Assembly: GCA_035506535.1 (NCBI GenBank)
Contig: DATJPE010000033.1
Coordinates: 1 to 35,505 of the forward strand
Source: Actinomycetes bacterium
GTDB taxonomy: Bacteria > Actinomycetota > Actinomycetes > DATJPE01
DNA length: 35,505 bases
Direction of reading: 5' to 3'
The notes under the pieces are model-generated. The model was not told where the DNA came from, did no database searches, and saw only the letters and a list, made by a program, of their open reading frames with translations. This document shows positions 1 through 7,339 of the stretch, piece by piece (positions within the stretch are counted from its first letter, which is position 1; every line of letters starts with the position of its first letter). The position numbers and the translations under genes are program-made.

Positions 1-470
1 AGGAGGCAGCCGAGGTCGGACGGGATGGAGTCGAACCCGCACGAGTGGACGATCCGCGCGCCGTGCGACGCGGCCGGCGCACCGCAGCGTGCCAGGGACT
101 CGCGCACGAACAGCACCTCGCCGGTGAGGTCGGCGTAGTCGGTCCCCGCGGCCGCGCACGCCTCCACCACCGGAAGGCCGTAGCGGGCGTACGGCCCGAC
201 CGTCGTCGCGACCACCTGCGCGGACCAGACCATCGCCTCGACGGAGTCCCGGTCACCGGAGTCCGCGACGAGCAGGGGCCAGTCACGGGCGCGCGGCGCC
301 AGCCCACCGCGCAGCGCCTCCAACTTCTGCTTGGAACGGCCCGCGAGCCCGATCCGTACGCCCTCCGGCGCGTGCTCGGCGAGGTAGTCGGCGACGAGAC
401 GCCCCACGAAGCCGGTCGCCCCGAAGACCACCACGTCGAGGTCACGCCGGACCGGGTGCTCCTCGTCCAT
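1..470 (-). CDS. Saccharopine-dehydrogenase-like NAD(P)-binding oxidoreductase (trans-acting enoyl reductase type), 3' end outside window
   Basis: The reading frame starts at the ATG complementary to 468-470 and stays open to base 1, so about 156 N-terminal residues are seen and the C-terminus is missing. Residues 12-25 form a dinucleotide-binding loop (VVFGATGFVGRLVA), followed by AGRSKQKLEAL and later VGPYARYGLPVVEAC and GFDSIPSDLG. These are typical of the saccharopine dehydrogenase NADP-binding domain found in actinobacterial proteins annotated as trans-acting enoyl reductases. The substrate cannot be told from the N-terminus. A GAGGAG ribosome-binding site lies upstream of the ATG and a TAGATT -10 candidate further up. 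The gene is divergent from the lipoprotein gene at 561. Confidence 0.85.
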   Translation of the reverse strand, partial: MDEEHPVRRDLDVVVFGATGFVGRLVADYLAEHAPEGVRIGLAGRSKQKLEALRGGLAPRARDWPLLVADSGDRDSVEAMVWSAQVVATTVGPYARYGLPVVEACAAAGTDYADLTGEVLFVRESLARCGAPAASHGARIVHSCGFDSIPSDLGCL

Positions 471-494
471 GCGGCGCCCCTCTCCTCGTGGGCG

Positions 495-500
495 AATCTA
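495..500 (-). promoter_or_regulatory. -10 candidate (TAGATT) for the oxidoreductase gene
   Basis: On the minus strand the hexamer TAGATT fits the actinobacterial TANNNT -10 consensus. It lies 24 nt before the ATG at 470, which leaves room for a short leader holding the GAGGAG ribosome-binding site. No clear -35 box is visible. Confidence 0.4.
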
Positions 501-547
501 CCCAAGCACCGCTCGGGCGTTCACACGTCACTCACAGGTCGCCCTCC

Positions 548-553
548 TACTCT
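548..553 (+). promoter_or_regulatory. -10 candidate (TACTCT) for a leaderless transcript at 561
   Basis: TACTCT is followed by seven bases and then the ATG at 561. This spacing would place the transcription start on or next to the start codon. No purine-rich ribosome-binding site lies in between, which fits a leaderless mRNA. Confidence 0.5.
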
Positions 554-560
554 CCTCGCC

Positions 561-1616
561 ATGGGCAGGCCGAGCTCCGCGGACGCCGGCCGCGACGTCG
601 ACCGGCGGCGCTTCCTCGGTCTGCTCGCCGCGGGCGCCGCCGGCCTCACGGCCGCCGCGTGCACCACCAGCGCCGGGTCCACGAGGGCCGCGTCGTCCGC
701 GCGCGCATCCGGACCCGGGCCGTCACCCGGCGCCGCGTCCGCACCGGCCCGTGCCACCACCTCGAGCACCGCCGCCGCGCCCGCGTCGACCGCCGCGCTG
801 CCCCGCACGACGCCGTGGACGGCACGGATCGGGGAGGTGCACCCAGCGGTCAAGCACCGCGCGACCGCACTCGTCCAGGCGGTCGCCGCGTGGCCCGAGG
901 GCCAAGGCGGGATGGCCGCGGCTCGACGCCGGGTCGCCGCCCTCGGGATGGACCCGTCGTTGGCCGACGCCTGCGCCCCGCTGGTCGGCAGCGAGCCTGC
1001 GGCCGCCTGCCAGGTCGTGGACGCCCAGTACGGCGGAATCCTCGCGACCTCCTCCAGCGTGCTCGTCGTCGTCGATCAGTGGCGCCGCCACGCCGACGGC
1101 ACCGTGCACGCCGGCGGGACCACCCTCGACATCCGGCTGGTCGAGGCCTCGCCACGCTGGCGCGTCGTCGACGTCTTCCCGGCCCACCCGGCGCCGGCCA
1201 CGAGGACGCCGGCATCCAACGCCCGCGCAGTGCTCAGCAGCAGCCGAATCCACCTGCCGCACGCGGCGCACGCCGACGTGATGAGCGGGACCATCCACGC
1301 CTCGGTGCTGGACACGCTCCTCGCCCTCGCGGACCGCTACGTCGTCGACGTCAGCATCGTGCGGTCGGGCCATCCGTACTACGTCTTCGGGACGCGCCGC
1401 CGCAGCGACCACCCGAGAGGACGGGCCGTCGACGTGTGGGCCCTCGACGGCCGCCCCCTCGTGGAGCCGGTCAACCATCCGCTGGCCGTCGCCGGGATGC
1501 GCCTGGCGGTCGCGCACGGCGCGTACAACGTCGGCGGGCCAGTGCTGCTCGCTGGCCCGCAGTACTTCAGCGACCAGACCCACCAGGACCACATCCACCT
1601 GGGCTTCGACGTCTGA
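561..1616 (+). CDS. Tat-exported lipoprotein-like protein with M15-type (D-Ala-D-Ala carboxypeptidase-like) C-terminal domain
   Basis: The 351-residue protein opens with a twin-arginine motif (DRRRFLG, residues 14-20), a short hydrophobic stretch and a cysteine at 34 in a degenerate lipobox (TAAAC). It is therefore probably Tat-exported and lipid-anchored. Residues 35-90 are a low-complexity Ala/Ser/Thr/Pro linker. The C-terminus carries the zinc pattern of peptidase family M15: SxHxxGxAxD as S282, H284, G287 and D291, then HxH as H344 and H346. The usual role of such domains is trimming peptidoglycan stem peptides outside the membrane. The middle part (about 95-230) is unassigned. The frame is open further upstream, but ATG 561 is preferred because it begins the signal peptide and follows a TANNNT -10. 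It converges on the regulator gene at 1648. Confidence 0.75.
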   Translation: MGRPSSADAGRDVDRRRFLGLLAAGAAGLTAAACTTSAGSTRAASSARASGPGPSPGAASAPARATTSSTAAAPASTAALPRTTPWTARIGEVHPAVKHRATALVQAVAAWPEGQGGMAAARRRVAALGMDPSLADACAPLVGSEPAAACQVVDAQYGGILATSSSVLVVVDQWRRHADGTVHAGGTTLDIRLVEASPRWRVVDVFPAHPAPATRTPASNARAVLSSSRIHLPHAAHADVMSGTIHASVLDTLLALADRYVVDVSIVRSGHPYYVFGTRRRSDHPRGRAVDVWALDGRPLVEPVNHPLAVAGMRLAVAHGAYNVGGPVLLAGPQYFSDQTHQDHIHLGFDV

Positions 1617-1619
1617 CCA

Positions 1620-1638
1620 CGGCCGGCGAACGCGGCCG
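1620..1638. terminator. Short GC hairpin between convergent genes
   Basis: CGGCCG at 1620-1625 pairs with CGGCCG at 1633-1638 around the 7-nt loop GCGAACG. It lies just after the TGA ending at 1616 and before the minus-strand stop at 1648. There is no T-tract, so a bidirectional terminator role is an inference. Confidence 0.35.
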
Positions 1639-1647
1639 CGACTCGCC

Positions 1648-2421
1648 TCAGGAGTTGAGCTCGGCGAACAGGGTCTGCGTGACCGGGCTGGGCGAGACCC
1701 CGAGCTCCTCGCGAAGCGTCCGACGCAGCCGGTCGTAGACCAGCAGAGCCTCCGCCAGGTTGCCCTGCGCCGCGAGGGCACGCATGAGAAGCCGGTAGCC
1801 GCTCTCGCGGAACGGCTCGACCTCGACGAGAGAGCGGCCGGCCCGGCAGGCCGCGGCCAGCTCCGAGCCGCCGATACCGAGGCAGCTCGACCCGTACGCC
1901 TCCAGAGCGCGCAGGCGCGTCTCGGCGAGCCGGCGTCTCTCGTCGACGAGCCAGTCGAAGGTCTCCTCCCCCTCCTCGCCCGCCAGCAGCCCGCGCTCGG
2001 CGGCGAAGAGCGCCACCTGCGAGGGCGCCCAGGCCCGCACCCAGTCGCCGGCCGCGACCGAGGACTCCGCGCGGTGGACCGCCTCACGCGCGACCTCCAG
2101 GTCGACCCAGGGGTCCACGAGCCTCAGCCGCAGCGTCGCGCGCCCGTCGACGGAGGAGGTGCCCAACACCTGCCGGATCTTCGACAGCAGGGCGGACAGC
2201 CCGCTGTCGACGTTGCCGGGAGGGCGCGCCGGCCAGATGGCGTCGATGAGCTCGCCTCGAGGCACGTACCGGTGCCGGTTCAGCACGAGGTAGCCGCACA
2301 GCAGCCGTCCCTGGCGACCGGGCAGCCGATCGTCAACCCGGCGCCCGGCACGGTCGACCACCAGCGGTCCGCACACCTGGATGCGGATCGACGGAGCATC
2401 CCCGCGCGCCTGTTCCGGCAC
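1648..2421 (-). CDS. BTAD/SARP-type transcriptional regulator (no ATPase domain)
   Basis: The 257-residue protein has an OmpR-like winged-helix domain at about residues 12-85 (IRIQVCGPLVV near the start, GRQGRLLCGYLVLNRHRYV, then a DAIWP motif) followed by a bacterial transcriptional activator (BTAD) helical domain to the end. This is the minimal layout of SARP activators such as ActII-4 or AfsR's N-terminal half, without NB-ARC or TPR modules. The frame is open upstream to 2679, but that part overlaps the DUF1059 gene. The GTG at 2421 is the best start because it directly precedes the wing-helix domain and lies six bases after a CAGAAT -10-like hexamer. It is divergent from 2473-4486 across 51 bp, which points to control of that cluster and of itself. 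Confidence 0.85.
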   Translation of the reverse strand: MPEQARGDAPSIRIQVCGPLVVDRAGRRVDDRLPGRQGRLLCGYLVLNRHRYVPRGELIDAIWPARPPGNVDSGLSALLSKIRQVLGTSSVDGRATLRLRLVDPWVDLEVAREAVHRAESSVAAGDWVRAWAPSQVALFAAERGLLAGEEGEETFDWLVDERRRLAETRLRALEAYGSSCLGIGGSELAAACRAGRSLVEVEPFRESGYRLLMRALAAQGNLAEALLVYDRLRRTLREELGVSPSPVTQTLFAELNS

Positions 2422-2439
2422 GCCAAGATTCTGCCAAGG
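2422..2439. promoter_or_regulatory. Direct repeat GCCAAG-N5-GCCAAG, candidate SARP operator
   Basis: GCCAAG occurs at 2422-2427 and again at 2433-2438, an 11-bp period (one helical turn) in the same orientation. SARP regulators are known to bind heptamer direct repeats with 11-bp spacing, often with the last repeat 8 bp before the -10. Here a weak -10-like TACAAC at 2448-2453 begins 8 bp after the second heptamer, in the direction of the DUF1059 operon. On the other strand the repeat overlaps CAGAAT, six bases before the regulator's own GTG. Binding is inferred. Confidence 0.45.
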
Positions 2440-2472
2440 AGGGTCGGTACAACAGCAGACCGGAGGTGCGAG

Positions 2473-2631
2473 ATGGCACGAGTGATTCGCTGCGAGTGCG
2501 GCTTCGTCGCACGCGGCGAGAGCGACGACGAGGTCGTCGACACGATCCGCGGTCACATGAGGAGCGACCACCCGGCGCTGTACGAGTCGGTCGACCGCGC
2601 GGACCTCTACAGCTGGATCCAGGTCGAGTAG
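2473..2631 (+). CDS. DUF1059 small protein
   Basis: This is a 52-residue protein, full length for the family. It begins with MARVIRCECGFVARGESDDE and carries two cysteines (C7, C9) and two histidines (H28 and H33 in GHMRSDH). That Cys/His arrangement is the family's hallmark and suggests a small metal-binding fold. Biochemical function is unknown. GGAGG at 2462-2466 precedes the ATG. It is the first gene of a plus-strand run with the methyltransferase 14 nt downstream and sits opposite the SARP-type regulator. Confidence 0.85.
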   Translation: MARVIRCECGFVARGESDDEVVDTIRGHMRSDHPALYESVDRADLYSWIQVE

Positions 2632-2645
2632 CGAGGAGCAGGCAC

Positions 2646-3542
2646 ATGACGACTCAGGCGAGAACGACTGGCGAGGCACCGGCTTTCGATGCCGCCGCCT
2701 ACAAGGCGACGACGCTGGCCCAGTGGGAGCAGGCGGCCGCCGCGTGGCACGAGTGGGGTCCGACGCTGGAGAGCTGGCTCGGGCAGGCGACCGAGCTCAT
2801 GCTCGACGCGGCCGGGGTCGGGCCGGGGGCCAAGGTCCTCGACGTCGCCGCGGGAGCCGGCGGGCAGACGCTGACCGCCGCGCGGCGGGTCGGCCCCACC
2901 GGCCGCGTCCTGGCGACGGACATCTCCCCGCAGATCCTCGCCTTCGCCGAGCGCGAAGCCCACGACCAGGGGCTGACCTGGGTGAGCACCCGGGTCCTCG
3001 ATGGCGAGAACCTCGACGTGGAGCCGGGAAGCTTCGACGCCGTGATCTCCCGGGTCGGCTTCATCTACTTCCCCGACCAGCCGGCCGCCTTCGCCGGGAT
3101 GCTGCGCGCCCTGCGCCCGGGCGGTCGCCTCGCCGGCATCGTCTACTCCACCCCGGAGGCGAACGGGTTCTTCTCGATCCCCGTGTCGATCATCCGGCGG
3201 CGCGCCGAGCTGCCGCCGCCACTGCCGGGCCAACCCGGTCCGTTCAGCCTTGGCGCCCACGGAGTGGCCAGCGCGGCGCTGGAGCGGGCAGGGTTCGTCG
3301 ACGTGTCGGTCCAGGCCGTCTCCGCGCCGTTGCGGATGGTCTCCTCGGCGGAGTGCGTCCGCTTCGAGAGGGCGTCGTTCGGCGCGCTCCACCAGATGCT
3401 CTCGCGCCTCGACGAGCGGGACCAGGAGGCCGCCTGGAGCGAGATCACCGAACGCCTCGGCGAGTTCGACGGACCCGACGGATTCGTCGGTCCCTGCGAG
3501 CTGCTCGTGGTCGCCGGGTCGCGCCCTGGGGCACCCTCGTGA
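2646..3542 (+). CDS. SAM-dependent class I methyltransferase (UbiE/COQ5-like)
   Basis: The protein has 298 residues. Motif I of the Rossmann fold is clear (KVLDVAAGAGGQT, near residue 66), followed by ATDISPQIL (motif II acid loop), LDVEPGSFDAVISRVGFIYF and LRALRPGGRLAGIVYS (post-motif III). The C-terminal 120 residues form a cap that usually sets substrate choice and is not recognisable here. GAGGAG lies upstream of the ATG. Its TGA overlaps the GTG of the nitrilase gene (GTGA), so the two are probably translated in a coupled way and act on related molecules. Substrate is unknown. Confidence 0.85.
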   Translation: MTTQARTTGEAPAFDAAAYKATTLAQWEQAAAAWHEWGPTLESWLGQATELMLDAAGVGPGAKVLDVAAGAGGQTLTAARRVGPTGRVLATDISPQILAFAEREAHDQGLTWVSTRVLDGENLDVEPGSFDAVISRVGFIYFPDQPAAFAGMLRALRPGGRLAGIVYSTPEANGFFSIPVSIIRRRAELPPPLPGQPGPFSLGAHGVASAALERAGFVDVSVQAVSAPLRMVSSAECVRFERASFGALHQMLSRLDERDQEAAWSEITERLGEFDGPDGFVGPCELLVVAGSRPGAPS

Positions 3543-4486
3543 CCACGGTCGTCGCGGCGGCCGTCCAGGCAGCGCCCGTCATGCTCGACACCGCTGGGAC
3601 CCTCGAGAAGGTGGTGGCGCTCACCGAGAAGGCCGCGGCGGACGGGGCCGAGCTCGTCGTGTTCCCCGAGACCTTCGTCCCGGGCTATCCCGACTGGGTC
3701 GCCCGAACGCTGCCGTGGGACGACGCGGCGCGCGAGCTCTACGGGATGCTGCTGGACCAGGCCGTCGTCGTGGGCTCCGCCGAGACCGACCTGCTCGCCG
3801 AGACGGCGGCCCGGCTCGGCGTGTGGCTCGCCGTCGGGGTGGACGAGCGGGAAGCGGTCGGGTCCACCGTCTACAACACCCTGCTGTACTTCTCCCCCGA
3901 GGGCACCCTGGCCGGTCGGCACCGCAAGCTGGTGCCGACCGGTGGTGAGCGGCTGGTCTGGGGCGCCGGTGACGGCTCCACGCTGCCGGTGCTCGAGACG
4001 CCCTTCGGACGCCTCTCCGGCTTGATCTGCTGGGAGAACTACATGCCGCTCGCCCGAGCGGCGCTGTACGCCCGTGGGGTCGACATCCACCTCGCCCCGA
4101 CCTGGGACGACCAGGACTCGTGGGTGGCCAGCATGCGCCACATCGCCAAGGAGGGGCGCATGCACGTGATCGGCGTCAACTGCGCGCAGCGCGCCGCCGA
4201 CCTGCCGGAGGGTCTGCCGGGGCGCGAGAGCCTCTACTCCGGGGAGGAGGAGTGGCTCAGCCGCGGCCGATCGGTGATCGTCGGCCCCGACGGGACGATC
4301 CTCGCCGGCCCCGCGGTCGAGCGCGAGGAGATCCTCCTCGCCGAGCTGGACGTCACCGCGGCACGGCGGTCACGGCAGTTCTTCGACCCGGTCGGGCACT
4401 ACAGCCGCCCCGACGTGTTCCACCTGAGCGTCGACACGACCCCGCGGCCGGGTGTCAGCTTCACCGAGCAGCCGGGCGGCGAGTAG
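3539..4486 (+). CDS. Nitrilase (carbon-nitrogen hydrolase, branch 1)
   Basis: The 315-residue protein has the complete Glu-Lys-Cys triad of the nitrilase superfamily: E44 in VVFPETFVPGYP, K130 in RHRKLVPT and C164 in LICWENYMPLAR. The CWEN-PLAR context and the length fit true nitrilases and cyanide-hydratase relatives (R-CN to R-COOH plus ammonia) rather than amidases or NAD synthetase domains. It is cytosolic, with no signal peptide. The GTG start overlaps the methyltransferase stop by four bases. No nitrile hydratase or aldoxime dehydratase is nearby, so the natural nitrile is unknown. Confidence 0.9.
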   Translation: MTTVVAAAVQAAPVMLDTAGTLEKVVALTEKAAADGAELVVFPETFVPGYPDWVARTLPWDDAARELYGMLLDQAVVVGSAETDLLAETAARLGVWLAVGVDEREAVGSTVYNTLLYFSPEGTLAGRHRKLVPTGGERLVWGAGDGSTLPVLETPFGRLSGLICWENYMPLARAALYARGVDIHLAPTWDDQDSWVASMRHIAKEGRMHVIGVNCAQRAADLPEGLPGRESLYSGEEEWLSRGRSVIVGPDGTILAGPAVEREEILLAELDVTAARRSRQFFDPVGHYSRPDVFHLSVDTTPRPGVSFTEQPGGE

Positions 4487-4556
4487 CACCGGGTCCGTCG
4501 TTATCCTCCGAGCCGGGAGGCGGCGCCCGCCGCCCGCTCTACGAGGAGGCGGAACC

Positions 4557-5675
4557 ATGGCCGACCAGCTTGCTCCCTTCCGCGCGGACCACGTCGGCAG
4601 CCTGCTCCGGCCGGCACGGCTGCTGGCGGCCCGCGAGGACGCCGCCGCCGGACGCATCCCTCGCGAGGCGCTGCAGGAGGTGGAGGACGAGTGCATCCGC
4701 GAGGTGGTCGGCAAGCAGGGTGACGCCGGCCTGTCGTCCGCGACCGACGGGGAGTTCCGCCGTACCTCGTGGCACATGGACTTCATCTACCAGCTCGGCG
4801 GCGTCGCCCGGTCGGACCAGAAGCTGACCGTCCACTTCCACAACGAGGACGGCGACCTGGACTTCGAGTCGGCGGCGCTCGTCGTCAACGAGCGGATCGG
4901 TCTGCGGGACACCATCTTCGGCGATGCCTTCACGTTCCTGCGTGACACCGTCCGCCCCGGCCAGACCCCGAAGCTGACGATCCCGTCGCCGAACATGGTC
5001 CACTACCGCGGGGGACGTGCCGCGATCAGCACGCAGACCTATCCGGACCTCGGGCAGTTCTGGGCCGACCTCACCGGGGCCTATGCCGAGGAGATCGCTC
5101 GCCTCGGCGACCTCGGCTGCACCTACCTGCAGCTCGACGACACCAGCCTCGCCTACCTCAACGACCCGGAGCAGCGGGCGATGCTGGCCGCCCAAGGGGC
5201 TGACGCCGAGCACCAGCACGAGCAGTACGTCCGCAACATCAACGCCGCCCTGGCCGGACGGCCCGCCGGCATGAGAGTCACCACCCACATGTGTCGTGGC
5301 AACTTCCGCTCCTCCTGGGCGGCCGAGGGCGGCTACGACTTCGTCGCCGAGGTCCTCTTCAGCCAGCTCGCGGTCGACGGCTTCTTCCTCGAGTTCGACG
5401 ACGCTCGGTCGGGGGGATTCGAGCCGCTGCGCTTCGTCCCGCCTGGCAAGCAGGTGGTCCTCGGCCTGGTCACCACCAAGCGCGGTGCGCTGGAGACCAA
5501 GGACGAGCTCAAGCGCCGCATCGACGAGGCCAGCCGCTACGTCCCGCTCGACCAGCTGTGCCTGTCGCCGCAGTGCGGCTTCTCCTCCACCGTCGAGGGC
5601 AACGCCCTCACCGAGGACGAGCAGTGGTCGAAGCTGCGGCTGATCGTCGAGACGGCGCGGGAGGTCTGGGGCTGA
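4557..5675 (+). CDS. MetE C-terminal-domain-like cobalamin-independent methyltransferase
   Basis: The 372-residue protein matches the short MetE-like family (Bacillus YxjG/YxjH type), which corresponds only to the catalytic C-terminal barrel of MetE. It opens with FRADHVGSLLRP, typical of the family. The zinc ligands of MetE are represented by THMCRGN (His and Cys), FFLEFDD (Glu) and SPQCGFSS (Cys). Such proteins move a methyl group to a thiol such as homocysteine, but the donor of the short forms is poorly defined. A strong GAGGAGG precedes the ATG. It lies 70 bp after the nitrilase in the same direction and may be co-transcribed with it. It converges on the membrane protein gene at 5686. 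Confidence 0.85.
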   Translation: MADQLAPFRADHVGSLLRPARLLAAREDAAAGRIPREALQEVEDECIREVVGKQGDAGLSSATDGEFRRTSWHMDFIYQLGGVARSDQKLTVHFHNEDGDLDFESAALVVNERIGLRDTIFGDAFTFLRDTVRPGQTPKLTIPSPNMVHYRGGRAAISTQTYPDLGQFWADLTGAYAEEIARLGDLGCTYLQLDDTSLAYLNDPEQRAMLAAQGADAEHQHEQYVRNINAALAGRPAGMRVTTHMCRGNFRSSWAAEGGYDFVAEVLFSQLAVDGFFLEFDDARSGGFEPLRFVPPGKQVVLGLVTTKRGALETKDELKRRIDEASRYVPLDQLCLSPQCGFSSTVEGNALTEDEQWSKLRLIVETAREVWG

Positions 5676-5685
5676 CGCCCGGGTC

Positions 5686-7317
5686 TCATCCCGTCGTGGC
5701 GATGGCGACGTCGCTCGGGCAGTCGGGGTCGGAGCGGCGCAGCCGGGCGGTCGGGTTGAACTGGCTGACCACGCTGAAGGACTCGGCGCGGGGTACGTCG
5801 ATCCGCGTCCAACCGCCGTCATCGCTCACGCACGCCAGCAGCTGCTCTCGTGTCCCGGGTCGCACCACGGTGAGGTAGCTCGACCAGCGAAGCCGCAGCC
5901 GTACCGTGCCCGCGGCCGTGGTCGCCAGCGTGACGCTGCTCGGGGTCACCGCCGTCACCGTCGCCCCGTTCGCCAGCGGCGTGGCGTCCACCACCTGGAA
6001 CAGCTGCCAGTTCCGGTCCGACCAGACCAGCCGCAGGTACGGCAGCCCGGCCGCGACGAGGCGTCCCTCGTCGGCCGACGCGAAGTCCAGCTTCCCGTCG
6101 GGCAACGCGACCCACCCCACGGCCAGCTGGCCCAGCCAGCCGCGGTAGCTCTCGGGCGTCAGGGCGCCGTCGGTGTAGAAGAGCGGGTTGTCCGCGACGT
6201 CGACCTGACGGTCCCAGCCCCGGGCGAGTGAGACCGAGCCGGACAGGTACGCCGAGGCCCAGTGGTTGACGGTGTCGACCACCTCGACGCGCTCACCGCG
6301 GGCCGGCATACCCGCCGCGGCCTGCACCGCGTGGAGCTCGGCCCGCAACGGCTCGTAGAAGGCCTGGGCCGCCGAGGGGTTGCTCGACGCGAACAGCTGG
6401 TGGGCGAGGTCGCTCACCGGCCAGGCGACGACGACGAGGAGCAGCGCGAGCGTTCGCCGCCACGACAGCCGCGAGCAGGCGACGAGAACCGGACCGGCGC
6501 CCACCCAGGCCAGGCGGCCGATGTTGCCGCCGACAGCGCCCGGGACCAGCAGGAAGACCGGCAACGAGATGAGCACGGCGAGCGCGGCCGCGCGGACCAG
6601 CCGCACCCGACAGACCAAGGCGACCACCACGCAGCAGACGGCCGGCGGGATCGCGTTGACCACGGTGAACGGCATGACGCCGGTCCCCGGGAACAGCAGC
6701 GCCATCGTGCCGCCGACGGCCACCAGGCAGCCCGCGCTGACTGCGGCCGCGGCGCGGCGGGTCCGGTCCACCGCGACGACCGCGAGCAGGACCAGGCCGA
6801 GGAACAGCCCCGCGAGGGGACTGGCGAGGTAGGCCGCAACCGAGAGGGCGGCGGCGACCCACCCGAGGCGCGCACGCAGCGCGACCAAGGCCCAGGTGGC
6901 CACCGCCAGGCCGATCGCGAAGGTGACCCGGCCGGCGACCAGGTCGGCGGCGAAGGCGACCGCGAAGGCCACGGCGCCGGCGCGCGGCCGGGGGGCGTCG
7001 CGCAGCAGCACCGACGCGCCGACAGCGCCCGCGACCGCCGCCAGCGCCCCACTCGCACGCACGCCGATGGCCGCCATCGAGGCCGGTGCCAGGACGCTGT
7101 ACGTCGGCAGCGAGACGCCACCGAACCAGCCGGTCCACCACGACACCACGCCCGACTCCCGCACCACCGACGAGCGCGCCACCTGGGCGGCCAGGTCGGG
7201 GGCGGCCGGGCTCCAGCGCAGGTAGGCCACCGCGAGCGCGACGCCGAGCACCAGCGCCCACCGGGTCGCCGACCAGGGGTGAGCGCCGTCCGGCCGACCC
7301 GTGTGGACCCGTTCCAT
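5686..7317 (-). CDS. Polytopic membrane protein with large extracytoplasmic C-terminal domain (GT-C-like architecture)
   Basis: The 543-residue protein has about ten hydrophobic helices between residues 20 and 320, then a soluble region of about 220 residues. Charged loops, several short TM segments and an outward C-terminal domain resemble actinobacterial polyprenyl-phosphate-dependent (GT-C) glycosyltransferases, but no diagnostic DxD-type loop is certain, so function is left open. ATG 7317 is chosen because GGAGGAG lies seven bases upstream; an ATG seven codons earlier lacks this. It is 22 nt downstream of the methyltransferase gene and probably co-transcribed with it. Confidence 0.75.
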   Translation of the reverse strand: MERVHTGRPDGAHPWSATRWALVLGVALAVAYLRWSPAAPDLAAQVARSSVVRESGVVSWWTGWFGGVSLPTYSVLAPASMAAIGVRASGALAAVAGAVGASVLLRDAPRPRAGAVAFAVAFAADLVAGRVTFAIGLAVATWALVALRARLGWVAAALSVAAYLASPLAGLFLGLVLLAVVAVDRTRRAAAAVSAGCLVAVGGTMALLFPGTGVMPFTVVNAIPPAVCCVVVALVCRVRLVRAAALAVLISLPVFLLVPGAVGGNIGRLAWVGAGPVLVACSRLSWRRTLALLLVVVAWPVSDLAHQLFASSNPSAAQAFYEPLRAELHAVQAAAGMPARGERVEVVDTVNHWASAYLSGSVSLARGWDRQVDVADNPLFYTDGALTPESYRGWLGQLAVGWVALPDGKLDFASADEGRLVAAGLPYLRLVWSDRNWQLFQVVDATPLANGATVTAVTPSSVTLATTAAGTVRLRLRWSSYLTVVRPGTREQLLACVSDDGGWTRIDVPRAESFSVVSQFNPTARLRRSDPDCPSDVAIATTG

Positions 7318-7339
7318 GCCGCTCCTCCGGCCAGCCAAC

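Noticed and set aside
2422-2679. N-terminal extension of the SARP-type regulator to 2679
   Set aside because: It would overlap the whole DUF1059 gene, has no domain similarity, and the GTG at 2421 directly begins the conserved domain.
4501-4507. TATCCT at 4502-4507 as a promoter for the MetE-like gene
   Set aside because: The hexamer fits TANNNT, but no -35 is seen and the gene lies only 70 bp after the nitrilase on the same strand, so read-through is at least as likely.
1648-5675. A classical antibiotic biosynthetic cluster because of the SARP regulator
   Set aside because: No polyketide, peptide-synthetase, terpene or RiPP genes are present; the set is better described as a small cassette.
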